From contig CALGMT010000004.1 in NCBI GenBank assembly GCA_937958885.1, positions 1 through 64,000 of the forward strand: a stretch of DNA of 64,000 nucleotides. Reading direction: 5' to 3'. How positions within the stretch are numbered: position 1 is the stretch's first letter; every line of letters starts with the position of its first letter. Positions 52,504 through 60,871 of the stretch are shown piece by piece. The stretch comes from an uncultured bacterium (GTDB taxonomy: Bacteria; Verrucomicrobiota; Kiritimatiellia; CAIVKH01). The notes beneath the pieces are model-generated. The model was not told the DNA's origin. It did not search any database and saw only the letters and a list, made by a program, of their open reading frames with translations. The position numbers and the translations under genes are program-made.

Positions 52504-52602
52504 TACTAGGAGCAGCAGAGCAATCGCACCATGGCGCATAGACCGGCACATCTGTCCAGGAGGCGTCTCCTCCCGATTTGATCCCCGCGCCCCCTCTCTC
52601 CG

Positions 52603-54423
52603 ATGAAGCGCAACATCGTCATCCTGCTGGCCGCCGCACTGATCATCGCGCTCCCCTTCGTGTTGCGGCGATCCGATGAGCGAACCAATTGGCGGCCGGG
52701 CGATCCGGAACTCATCATCATCTCTCCCCACAATGAAGCCATTCGCTTCGAGTTCGGGCACGCGTTCTCCCGCTGGCACGAACAGCGCTATGGCCGGCCG
52801 GTTCGGATCGACTGGCGTTCGATCGGCGGCACGACCGAAATCAGCCGCTATCTGACGGCCTCCTTTGTCTCCGCGGCGCGCGGCTGGTGGACCTCGCAAG
52901 GACGCGACTGGCCCGCGGGCGCCGGCGATGCGCTGGTCGACCGCCGGTTCAACCTCGCGGAACCGCCGGCAACCGTCCGGCGTCCGCGCGATACCGACGA
53001 ACGGTATGCCCGACGCGTCCAAGAGGAAATCCGACGGTGGGAAACGATTCGCGACCTGTACCGCGCATTTCGCGCCACGGACGATCCCGCTCAACTCACC
53101 GCGAAAATCGACCTCTTTTTTGGCGGCGGCGATTACGACCACCAAAAGGCTTTCGGCGAGGGCCTCACCGTTGCCCCCTGGCCCGCAGACGATCAGCCGC
53201 GCGGACTCTTCGCCGACGATGCAGGCCGTGAGCTGATTCCCGCTCGAATCGCCGGAGAAACCTGGCGCACGCCGACCATGTTCGGCAATGCCATCAGCAC
53301 ATTCGGCATCTGCTACAACCTGGATCGCCTGCGCGAACTGGGCATCCGCGAGCCGCCCTCGTCCTGGTCGGACCTCGCGGACCCGCGCTATTTCCGACAA
53401 ATCGGAGTCGCCGACCCGACGAAGAGCGGCAGCATCGCGAAGGCCTTCGAGCTGATTATCCACCAACAGTGCTATCAGGCCATTCGCGAGGCGGGATTTG
53501 ACGATGCGGATATCGACCGCTTCGAGGCCGCCATCGCGGTGGCGCGCTTGCCGCCGGGCGAGTTGCCGGAGGACGTGCCGGCCGACTACCAGCGCGCGCT
53601 GGAGCGCGGCTGGATGTCCGGCATCCGGCTCGTCCAGCGGATCGGCGCGAATGCGCGCTACTTCACCGACTCGGCCAGCAAGGTTCCCATCGACGTCAGC
53701 ATGGGCGCGGCCGCCGCCGGCCTGGCGATCGATTTCTACGGCCGCTTCCAGGCGCAAAGCACGCGCGCGCCCGACGGCCGCGAGCGAATGGGGTATATCA
53801 CACCGCCCGGCGGCTCCGGCGTGAGTTGCGATCCTATCAGCCTTTTGCGCGGCGCCCCCAACCGGGAAATCGCGGTTCGGTTCATCGAATTTGTCCTCAG
53901 CGAAGATGGCCAGAAATTATGGACGTATAGACCCGGCGCGCCCGGCGGCCCCGTCAAATTTGCGCTGCGCCGCATCCCGATTCGTCGGACGTTCTTTCCG
54001 TCCGACGATCCGGCAATTCACGCGATGCATGAGGAGCATCTCCGCCACGCCGCCGACGATCTGGCTGATCCCCTCATCAACCCCTACGCGCTGGCCGAGC
54101 GCTTCACGTATCGCCCGCGGTGGACCTCTTCCCATTTCGGCATCCATCGCGACCTCATCCGCGCGATGTGCCTCAATGCCTCCGTCGAACTACAGTCGGC
54201 CTGGGCAAAAATTATTGCGCACGGCGGCCCCAACCGCCAGGGAACCGCCTTCGTGATGCTCGGCCGTCTGCCCGACTGGCCGGAGCCCGTCACCTGGCGC
54301 AGCGCGCCGCGGATCGGACGCGAGCACAGCCGACTCGATTATATGCGCGAGTGGACACTTTTTTATCGGGCCAGCTACCGCGAAGTCCTCGAAACCGTCC
54401 AGACCCGCGAGACTCTGAGATGA
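52603..54423 (+). CDS. Periplasmic/extracellular solute-binding protein of the ABC importer
   Basis: A 606-residue binding protein, larger than the usual 330-400 residues of the FbpA/AfuA group. Residues 5-22 are a hydrophobic export or anchor segment without a lipobox. The binding-protein core is split: PELIIISPHNEAIRFEFGHAF, SIGGTTEISRYL near the start; FGICYNLDRL and IGVADPTKSGSIAKAF in the middle; AIDFYGRF and PPGGSGVSCDPISLL later. An insert of about 110 residues (85-195, ARRVQEEIRRWETIRDLYRAF) separates the first two. The C-terminal 120 residues are an extra helical part. The ligand is unknown; phosphate esters are suggested by context. Confidence 0.8.
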   Translation: MKRNIVILLAAALIIALPFVLRRSDERTNWRPGDPELIIISPHNEAIRFEFGHAFSRWHEQRYGRPVRIDWRSIGGTTEISRYLTASFVSAARGWWTSQGRDWPAGAGDALVDRRFNLAEPPATVRRPRDTDERYARRVQEEIRRWETIRDLYRAFRATDDPAQLTAKIDLFFGGGDYDHQKAFGEGLTVAPWPADDQPRGLFADDAGRELIPARIAGETWRTPTMFGNAISTFGICYNLDRLRELGIREPPSSWSDLADPRYFRQIGVADPTKSGSIAKAFELIIHQQCYQAIREAGFDDADIDRFEAAIAVARLPPGELPEDVPADYQRALERGWMSGIRLVQRIGANARYFTDSASKVPIDVSMGAAAAGLAIDFYGRFQAQSTRAPDGRERMGYITPPGGSGVSCDPISLLRGAPNREIAVRFIEFVLSEDGQKLWTYRPGAPGGPVKFALRRIPIRRTFFPSDDPAIHAMHEEHLRHAADDLADPLINPYALAERFTYRPRWTSSHFGIHRDLIRAMCLNASVELQSAWAKIIAHGGPNRQGTAFVMLGRLPDWPEPVTWRSAPRIGREHSRLDYMREWTLFYRASYREVLETVQTRETLR

Positions 54424-54435
54424 GGACACTGTGAG

Positions 54436-56142
54436 ATGAATCGCGCCATATCCAAAATCATATTTGCCGCCGCCTCCGTCATTTTCGCCCTGCTCTTCCT
54501 TGCGCCTTTGAGCACCGTCATTCAGGGCGGTTTTTGGGTCAACGGACGCCTGACGACCGACTACCTGATCGGCGTATTTCGGAATCCGATCTACTCCGAG
54601 GGCCTCTTCAACAGCCTGATGCTTGCGATCGGGACAACCTCGCTCGTAACCCTCATCGCCGTGCCGCTCGCGTGGCTAACCAACAAATACGATTTTCCAG
54701 CAAAGAAGTGGGTCAGCGGCCTCATCCTCGTGCCGATGATCCTGCCGCCCTTTGTCGGCGCAATCGGGTTTCAGCAGATTCTCGGTCCCTACGGCGGGCT
54801 GAACACCCTGCTCGGTCTCGGCCCGGTGGACTGGCTCGGCCGCATGCAGTACTGGGGCGTGGTCTCGCTTCAGGCCCTCGCGCTCTATCCGATCATGTAC
54901 CTGAATGCGAACGCCGCGCTGGCGAATATCGACCCCGCGATGGAAGAGGCCGCGGCGAACCTCGGCTGCAAAGGCTTCACAAAGTTTCGCCGCATCACGC
55001 TGCCCCTGATGATGCCAGGCCTCTTCGCCGGCGGCACGATTGTGTTCATCTGGAGCTTCACCGAACTCGGCACGCCGCTGATCCTGAACTACACCAAGTG
55101 CGCCTCGGTTCAAGTCTTCGATGCCTTGAAGGAAATCGGGACCAATCCGTTTCCCTACGCGCTGGTGTTCGTCATGCTGGTCTGCAGCGTCGCGCTCTAC
55201 GCGCTCGGGAAATTCGTTCTGGGCGGCCAGGCCTACGCGATGCAAAGCAAAGCCGCCACCGTGTCGAACGTGCGAACAGTCACGGGCGCGCGCGGACTGC
55301 TGGTGCTGCTCCCGTTCGCCTTCGTCATTCTCGTCGCGCTGACCCCCCACCTCGGCGTGATCGCGACCAGCCTCGCCAAGCCGGGCAGTTGGTATCAGTC
55401 CGTCTTCCCCGCATCGCTCACGCTCGGCAACTACGCCGAAGCGCTGGGTCACGAGATGACCGTCAGCAGCATTCGCAACAGCTTGCTATACTCCTCGCTC
55501 GCCGTCGCGTTCAATACGGTCCTCGGCATCGCCATCGCGTTTGTCGTCGTCCGCTCCGACCTGCGCGGCCGCGGCATTCTCGACGCGCTCGCGATGTTGC
55601 CGCTCGCCGTACCCGGCCTCGTGATGGCGTTCGGCTATCTCGCCATCAGCGCCCACGTCAGCAACACCGATTGGGTGAAAACCAGCCCCTTCTGGCAGAA
55701 CCTGCTCGATGTGCGGACGAATCCGACCTTCTTCCTCGTCATCGCCTACAGCATCCGCCGCCTGCCCTACATGGTCCGCTCCGCCGTGGCCGGCTTGCAG
55801 CAGACGTCCGTCACGCTGGAGGAGGCCGCCGCAAATCTCGGCGCGGGCTTCCTGACGACCCTGCGGCGGATCACCGTTCCGCTCATCACCGCCAACCTGA
55901 TCGCCGGCGGCCTGCTGGCCTTCGCGTTCAGCATGCTGGAAGTTTCCGACAGCCTGATGCTCGCCCAACGCGCGGATTACTATCCCATCACCAAAACGAT
56001 CTACGAATTGTTCCACCTGATCGGGACCGGCCAATATATCGCCTCCGCCCTCGGGGTCTGGGCCATGGCCTTCCTCGCAGTCACCATCCTTGGCGCCAGC
56101 CTGATTCTCGGAAAGAAACTCGGCGCGATATTCCGCGCATGA
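54436..56142 (+). CDS. ABC transporter permease with two fused membrane domains
   Basis: A 568-residue permease with about 12 hydrophobic segments in two copies of the binding-protein-dependent permease domain, the FbpB/ThiP/AfuB layout. The two EAA coupling loops are EEAAANLGCKGFTKFRRITLP and EEAAANLGAGFLTTLRRITVP (given here by their shared EEAAANLG core), each facing one ATPase. It follows the binding-protein gene by 12 bases. The importer would take up an anionic ligand such as Fe(III) complex or sugar phosphate; the neighbouring antiporter favours the latter. Confidence 0.9.
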   Translation: MNRAISKIIFAAASVIFALLFLAPLSTVIQGGFWVNGRLTTDYLIGVFRNPIYSEGLFNSLMLAIGTTSLVTLIAVPLAWLTNKYDFPAKKWVSGLILVPMILPPFVGAIGFQQILGPYGGLNTLLGLGPVDWLGRMQYWGVVSLQALALYPIMYLNANAALANIDPAMEEAAANLGCKGFTKFRRITLPLMMPGLFAGGTIVFIWSFTELGTPLILNYTKCASVQVFDALKEIGTNPFPYALVFVMLVCSVALYALGKFVLGGQAYAMQSKAATVSNVRTVTGARGLLVLLPFAFVILVALTPHLGVIATSLAKPGSWYQSVFPASLTLGNYAEALGHEMTVSSIRNSLLYSSLAVAFNTVLGIAIAFVVVRSDLRGRGILDALAMLPLAVPGLVMAFGYLAISAHVSNTDWVKTSPFWQNLLDVRTNPTFFLVIAYSIRRLPYMVRSAVAGLQQTSVTLEEAAANLGAGFLTTLRRITVPLITANLIAGGLLAFAFSMLEVSDSLMLAQRADYYPITKTIYELFHLIGTGQYIASALGVWAMAFLAVTILGASLILGKKLGAIFRA

Positions 56143-56164
56143 TCGGCCGGCTCCTCCGCGGCAA

Positions 56165-56193
56165 TTGACGTTCGCGGACTCAATCGGTAGTAT
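56165..56193 (+). promoter_or_regulatory. Predicted promoter of the metY-metX unit
   Basis: TTGACG (56165-56170), a 17-base spacer and TAGTAT (56188-56193). The expected start near 56200 lies just before the SAM riboswitch. Confidence 0.65.
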
Positions 56194-56225
56194 CTGCGCC
56201 ACTCGTAGCCGTCCACGGACTGGGC

Positions 56226-56338
56226 GGCACATCGAGAGTGGCGCGAGGGATCTGGCCCCATGACCGCCCAGCAACCTGTCCCGCGCATGCGGAATAAGGT
56301 GCCAATGCCAGCCCTGGAAACGGGGAAACGATGGGCCT
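56226..56338 (+). ncRNA. SAM-I riboswitch (S-box)
   Basis: The conserved S-box parts are present in order: ATCGAGAGTGGCGCGAGGGA, CTGGCCCCATGACCGCCCAG, CAACCT, AAGGTGCCAAT and GGAAACGATG. The P1 stem pairs CATCG (56230-56234) with CGATG (56329-56333). It precedes the methionine genes and should lower their expression when SAM is abundant. The expression platform (56339-56460) has no clear terminator; AGGAAGGAG serves metY. Confidence 0.93.
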
Positions 56339-56466
56339 CGATCGATGAGGAATAACATCCTGTCAGTTCCCTGCACTCCGCGGCCGGCGTCTGCTGGGCG
56401 AACAGCTCTTTCCGCCGCATTCGATCGCGAGCTTGTGAACGGTCTGATCTAGGAAGGAGACGTCGA

Positions 56467-57756
56467 ATGAAGCTGGAAACCATCTGCCTGCACGGCGGCG
56501 CGCAACCCGACCCCACCACCCTCTCGCGCGGCGTGCCGGTCTACCGGACCTCGTCCTACGTGTTCAAAAACACGGAACACGCAGCTAATCTCTTCGCCCT
56601 CAAAGAACTCGGCAACATCTACACGCGCCTGATGAACCCGACGACCGACGTGCTCGAAAAACGCGTCGCGCTCCTCGAAGGCGCTCCGGAATTCGGCGGG
56701 CTCGGCATCGCGTCCGGCACCTCGGCGGTCTTCTACTCGCTGATCAATCTCGCCCAGGCCGGCGACAACATCGTCTCCGCGCGCAACCTCTACGGCGGCA
56801 CCTACACGCAGTTCAACGATATCCTGCCGACCCTCGGCATCAACGTGAAATTCGTGGACACACAGGACCCGCAGAATGTCGCGAAGGCCATCGACGACAA
56901 GACCCGCGCGGTCTTCGCCGAGAGCGTTTCGAATCCCGCGCTTGAAGTCACCGACCTCGAGGCGATCGCGAACATCGCGCACGCCGCCGGCATCCCGTTC
57001 ATTGTCGATTCCACCTTCTCGACGCCGTACCTCACCCAGCCCATCGCGTTTGGCGCCGACATCGTCGTCCACTCGCTGACCAAATGGTTCGGGGGACACG
57101 GGACCGGCATCGGCGGCGTGGTAGTCGACTCCGCGAAATTCAAGTGGTCCGCCGGAAAACACCCGCTGTTCGACATCCCGGACACCTCATACCACGGCCT
57201 GCGCTGGGGCCACGACCTGCCCGAAATGCTCGCGCCTCTCGCGTACATCCTCCGCATGCGCACCGTGCCGCTGCGGAATCTCGGCGCGTGCATCTCGCCG
57301 GACAACGCATGGATGTTCCTGCAGGGCATCGAAACGCTGCCGCTCCGCATGGAGCGCCATTGCCAGAATGCCCTCGCCGTCGCGCAGTTCCTCAAGACGC
57401 ACACGCTCGTGGAATGGGTCCGCTTCCCCGGCCTCCAGGACGACCCGGAGTACGCAAAGAATGTCAAATATCTCAAGGGCAAGGGCGGCGCGATGGTGGT
57501 GTTCGGCATCAAGGGCGGCGCAGCCGCCGGCGCGAAGTTCATCAACAGCCTCAAACTGCACTCGCACCTCGCAAACGTCGGCGACGCAAAGAGCCTGGCG
57601 ATCCATCCGGCCACAACGACGCATTCGCAGCTCAACGAAGAGCAGCAGCGCGGCGCGGGCATCACGCCGGAGCTCGTCCGTCTCTCCGTCGGCATCGAAC
57701 ACATTGAGGATATCCTGGCCGACCTCGACCAGGCCCTCGCGGCGTCGCAGCGCTGA
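56467..57756 (+). CDS. metY: O-acetylhomoserine sulfhydrylase
   Basis: MetY uses sulfide and O-acetylhomoserine to make homocysteine, a direct route to methionine. It has 429 residues, the usual size for MetY (longer than MetB/MetC at about 380-395). It is a PLP enzyme of the Cys/Met metabolism group: PLP lysine in VHSLTKWFGGHG, PLP-ring-stacking Tyr in the NIYTRLMNPT region, and SGTSAV and FVDTQDP motifs. ATG 56467 follows AGGAAGGAG by six bases. It is followed by metX, which makes its substrate. Confidence 0.95.
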   Translation: MKLETICLHGGAQPDPTTLSRGVPVYRTSSYVFKNTEHAANLFALKELGNIYTRLMNPTTDVLEKRVALLEGAPEFGGLGIASGTSAVFYSLINLAQAGDNIVSARNLYGGTYTQFNDILPTLGINVKFVDTQDPQNVAKAIDDKTRAVFAESVSNPALEVTDLEAIANIAHAAGIPFIVDSTFSTPYLTQPIAFGADIVVHSLTKWFGGHGTGIGGVVVDSAKFKWSAGKHPLFDIPDTSYHGLRWGHDLPEMLAPLAYILRMRTVPLRNLGACISPDNAWMFLQGIETLPLRMERHCQNALAVAQFLKTHTLVEWVRFPGLQDDPEYAKNVKYLKGKGGAMVVFGIKGGAAAGAKFINSLKLHSHLANVGDAKSLAIHPATTTHSQLNEEQQRGAGITPELVRLSVGIEHIEDILADLDQALAASQR

Positions 57757-57759
57757 TTT

Positions 57760-57821
57760 TTCCATGCTCTGTAAATTACATAGCATGGAAGCCGCAAAAA
57801 AAGTTTTTACAGAGCATGGAA
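57760..57821. repeat. Extragenic repeats in inverted and direct arrangement between metY and metX
   Basis: TTCCATGCTCTGTAA (57760-57774, the repeat core inverted) and TTACATAGCATGGAA (57776-57790, a core with one change) form a 15-bp stem with one mismatch around a single base. A full direct copy follows at 57796-57821. The hairpin lies four bases past the metY stop. Confidence 0.8.
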
Positions 57822-57843
57822 CGGTTGAACGGGTAGCGTGGCG

Positions 57844-59016
57844 ATGACGCGTTCAGCGACCTCCGACCTCGGCGAGGTGAAGACCCGCTTCTTCACGTTC
57901 GGCGACCGCCGGCATCCGTTCATCTTCCGAACGGGTGAAACGCTAGCGCCGGTCACCCTCGCCTACGAGACGTATGGCGCGCTCAACAACGACAAAAGCA
58001 ACGCCATTCTCGTGTTCCATGCCCTGAGCGGAAGTCAGCATGCCGCGGGGATCAACCGCGCAGTGAACGGCGTGCGCCGACTCTGGACGGAGGAGTTGTA
58101 CCGCGGCTGGTGGGACGATTTTATCGGACCGGGCAAGGCGCTGGATACGGAACGCTATTTCGTCATCTGCGCGAACTATCTCGGCGGCTGCTACGGATCG
58201 TCGGGTCCGGTCTCGCGCAACCCGGCGACGCGGCGGCCGTATGGGCGGTCGTTCCCGACCGTCATGTTCGGCGACATCGTCGATTCACAGGTGCAGTTGT
58301 TGGATCACTTGGGCATCGGCAAGTTGCATGCCGTCGCCGGCGCTTCGCTCGGAGGATTGTGCGCGGTGAACCTCGCCGTGCGCCATCCGCAGCGGGTGGG
58401 CGTGGTGATCGCGATTGCGGCGGGCATCGAGGTCACGATTCAACAGCGCATCTACAACTACGAGCAGATTTGCGCCATCGAGGAGGACAAGTATTTCAAC
58501 GGCGGCCACTACTACGGGCGCCGGCATCCGGAGCGCGGCCTCGCGCTTGCGCGGATGATCAGCCACAAGACGTTCGTCTCGCTCGACATGATGGCGGAAC
58601 GCGCGCGGAGCGAAGTCGTGCGGCCGGAGGAAGACCGCGACAAGTGGTACTGGATGAGCCACCCCGTCGAATCGTATTTGCGCAATCAGGGATTGAAGTT
58701 CGTGAAGCGATTCGATGCGAACACGTATCTGCGCATCATCGACGCGTGGCAGCGCTTCGATTTATTGAAAGACACCGGACGAAAATCGTATCGAGATGTC
58801 TTCGCGGCATGCCGAAAGCAGCGACACCTCGTGTTCAGCATTCAAGGCGATGCCTGTTTCGCGCCGGAACAACAGGAGCAGCAGTGCGAGGTGTTGCGAG
58901 CGGCGGGCGTTCCGCATCAGCACATCTCGGTGCATTCCGACAAGGGCCACGATTCATTCCTCCTCGAGCCTGAGCTCTACACCCCTCACATCGCCTACTT
59001 CCTGCGCGGCGCATAG
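57844..59016 (+). CDS. metX: Homoserine O-acetyltransferase
   Basis: MetX makes O-acetylhomoserine from acetyl-CoA and homoserine, supplying MetY. It has 390 residues from ATG 57844; GTG 57838 is also in frame. It is an alpha/beta hydrolase: NAILVFHALSGSQHAAG (oxyanion), CANYLGGCYGSSGP (family motif), the nucleophile Ser in AGASLGGLCAV, catalytic Asp in IQGDACFAPEQQ and His in DKGHDSFLLE. Some homologues use succinyl-CoA instead; by eye this looks like the acetyl type, but that needs testing. It is separated from metY by the repeat hairpin. Confidence 0.92.
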   Translation: MTRSATSDLGEVKTRFFTFGDRRHPFIFRTGETLAPVTLAYETYGALNNDKSNAILVFHALSGSQHAAGINRAVNGVRRLWTEELYRGWWDDFIGPGKALDTERYFVICANYLGGCYGSSGPVSRNPATRRPYGRSFPTVMFGDIVDSQVQLLDHLGIGKLHAVAGASLGGLCAVNLAVRHPQRVGVVIAIAAGIEVTIQQRIYNYEQICAIEEDKYFNGGHYYGRRHPERGLALARMISHKTFVSLDMMAERARSEVVRPEEDRDKWYWMSHPVESYLRNQGLKFVKRFDANTYLRIIDAWQRFDLLKDTGRKSYRDVFAACRKQRHLVFSIQGDACFAPEQQEQQCEVLRAAGVPHQHISVHSDKGHDSFLLEPELYTPHIAYFLRGA

Positions 59017-59058
59017 ATTTCGCATGTAAGGCGATGCGCGCCATAGCGATATAAGAGT

Positions 59059-59589
59059 ATGGAGCAATTTGACATTGTGGATCGTACGGGCCGCGTGATC
59101 GGGCGCGCATCGCGCGCGGAGTGTCACGGCAACCCGTCGCTCATCCATCAAGCGGTGCACGTCGCGGTATTTGACCATGCGAGCCGTCTGTTTCTCCAAA
59201 AGCGCTCAATGGCTAAGGACATTCAACCGGGCAAGTGGGATGTATCCGTCGGCGGCCATGTGCAACCGGGCGAGACGCCTGAGCGAGCCGCTGAACGCGA
59301 GTTGGAAGAAGAACTCGGTGTTCGGGTGAACCGACTTCAGAAAGCCTACGAGTACGTCTGGGAATCGCCGATCGAGACAGAGCTGATCCGCACCTATTGC
59401 ACCGTGCATGAAGGGCCGTTCCGACTGCAGGCGGAAGAAATTTCGGAAGGGCGGTTTTGGTCGCTCCCGGAAATCGAACGCGCGATTCCGTCAGGTTTCG
59501 CTACGCCGCAGTTTGCGTTCGAGTTTCCACGACTTCGCGCGTATTGGGAAACCGCGCGGAATGAACAGACCCGAGCCGCGCGGGCCTGA
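59059..59589 (+). CDS. Nudix hydrolase of the IDI/YfcD-like type
   Basis: A 176-residue Nudix protein. The Nudix box is GHVQPGETPERAAERELEEE with all key Glu and Arg residues. The N-terminus MEQFDIVDRTGRVIG, then HQAVHVAVFD and LFLQKRS, resembles the YfcD and isopentenyl-diphosphate isomerase branch. However, the IDI active-site Cys in its TC motif is not seen at the usual place, so diphosphate hydrolysis is more likely than isomerisation. It stops just before the FAD oxidoreductase gene and is probably cotranscribed. Confidence 0.85.
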   Translation: MEQFDIVDRTGRVIGRASRAECHGNPSLIHQAVHVAVFDHASRLFLQKRSMAKDIQPGKWDVSVGGHVQPGETPERAAERELEEELGVRVNRLQKAYEYVWESPIETELIRTYCTVHEGPFRLQAEEISEGRFWSLPEIERAIPSGFATPQFAFEFPRLRAYWETARNEQTRAARA

Positions 59590-59590
59590 C

Positions 59591-60871
59591 ATGAACTACG
59601 CTGCGTCCAGCAACCTGAACATGGCCGTGATCGGCGGCGGTGTCGCGGGACTCACCTCTGCATTGCTGCTTCAAGAGAAGCATCGCGTGACGCTCTACGA
59701 GAAGAACGACTATGTCGGCGGGCATACAAATACCATCACCATCGCCGACGGACCGGATGCCGGGACGCCGGTGGACACCGGCTTTATCGTGCTCAACAAC
59801 AAAACCTATCCGCTTTTCAATCGCTTGTTGCGAAAGTTGGATTGTCCGACACGCGACAGCGACATGTCATTTGGGTACTACGACGAGACCACGCGCCTTC
59901 AATATGCCGGTACGGGTTGGATGGGCTTGTTCGCGCAGCCGGGGAATGCGCTGAAGCCGGCCTATTGGCGTTTTTTGCTGGAAATTGCCCGATTTTGCAA
60001 AACCGCCCGCGCCGATTTGGCGGCGGGGCGTCTCGAGAGCTTAACCGTCGGCCAGTATCTCGACGGACATGGCTACTCCGGCTTCGCGCGCGAAGCGTAC
60101 ATCCTTCCCATGGCCGGCGCCATCTGGTCCTCTTCGCTAAAAGACATTGAAGGTTTTCCCGCGGAAATGATGATCCGCTTTTGGGAAAATCACGGTCTGC
60201 TCTCGCTGGAAGACCGTCCTCAGTGGCAGACCGTGGTCGGCGGCAGCCGCCGATACGTGCAGAGCGCTATCGCCCGGATCGGCGGGCCCGTGCATGTCCG
60301 TGCCGACGTGAAAAAGATTGAACGGACCGACGCCGGGGTGCGGGTGTATGTCGATGGACACTCCCCCGAGTTGTTTGACGCGGTGGTGGTGGCCGCGCAC
60401 GCCGACGAAGCGTTGCGGATGTTGAGCGATCCCACCGCCGACGAAAAGCGGCTGCTCGGCGCCTGGCGCTATTTGCCAAATCTCACGCACCTGCACACGG
60501 ACGTCTCGCTGATGCCGCCGAACCGCCGCGCGTGGGCCTCATGGAACTATCGCCGTTCGCCTGCTGTGGCCGATTCGAGCCCGGTCTCGGTCACCTATCA
60601 CATGAATCGACTGCAAGGGCTGCGGACACAGCAGCAATACTTTGTGTCGCTGAATGCGCCCCGTCTTCCTCGTGATGAGTGCATGATTCGCGAAATTCGC
60701 TACACACACCCGCTCTATACGTTCGATTCAATGGCAACGCAGAAAGAGCTGCCGAACTTAAACGGAGTGAATCGAACATTTTACTGTGGCAGCTACTTCG
60801 GCTACGGCTTTCACGAGGATGCGGTGCGGTCGGGCGTAGCCGTGGCCCGCGCGTTTGGGATCGACCTGTGA
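59591..60871 (+). CDS. FAD-dependent amine-oxidase-like oxidoreductase
   Basis: A 426-residue flavoprotein. The N-terminal dinucleotide fold reads MAVIGGGVAGLTSALLL with the acidic end in LYEKNDYVGGHTNT, and the C-terminal FAD site is YCGSYFGYGFHEDAVRSGV. It belongs to the group of NAD(P)/FAD proteins commonly found beside DUF1365 and CFA-type methyltransferase genes, where oxidation or desaturation of a lipid tail is suspected. ATG 59591 is used; ATG 59561 inside the Nudix gene is possible. Its stop overlaps the start of the DUF1365-CFA fusion as GTGA. Confidence 0.9.
   Translation: MNYAASSNLNMAVIGGGVAGLTSALLLQEKHRVTLYEKNDYVGGHTNTITIADGPDAGTPVDTGFIVLNNKTYPLFNRLLRKLDCPTRDSDMSFGYYDETTRLQYAGTGWMGLFAQPGNALKPAYWRFLLEIARFCKTARADLAAGRLESLTVGQYLDGHGYSGFAREAYILPMAGAIWSSSLKDIEGFPAEMMIRFWENHGLLSLEDRPQWQTVVGGSRRYVQSAIARIGGPVHVRADVKKIERTDAGVRVYVDGHSPELFDAVVVAAHADEALRMLSDPTADEKRLLGAWRYLPNLTHLHTDVSLMPPNRRAWASWNYRRSPAVADSSPVSVTYHMNRLQGLRTQQQYFVSLNAPRLPRDECMIREIRYTHPLYTFDSMATQKELPNLNGVNRTFYCGSYFGYGFHEDAVRSGVAVARAFGIDL

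Noticed and set aside
52580..52602. Terminator before the solute-binding protein gene
   Set aside because: The AGGAG/CTCCT stem just upstream is short and lacks a U-run, so it is unlikely to end the importer transcript.
54534..56168. A 544-codon plus-strand frame inside the ABC permease gene
   Set aside because: Its product is Arg/His/Pro-rich without membrane segments, whereas the other frame gives a classic two-domain permease.
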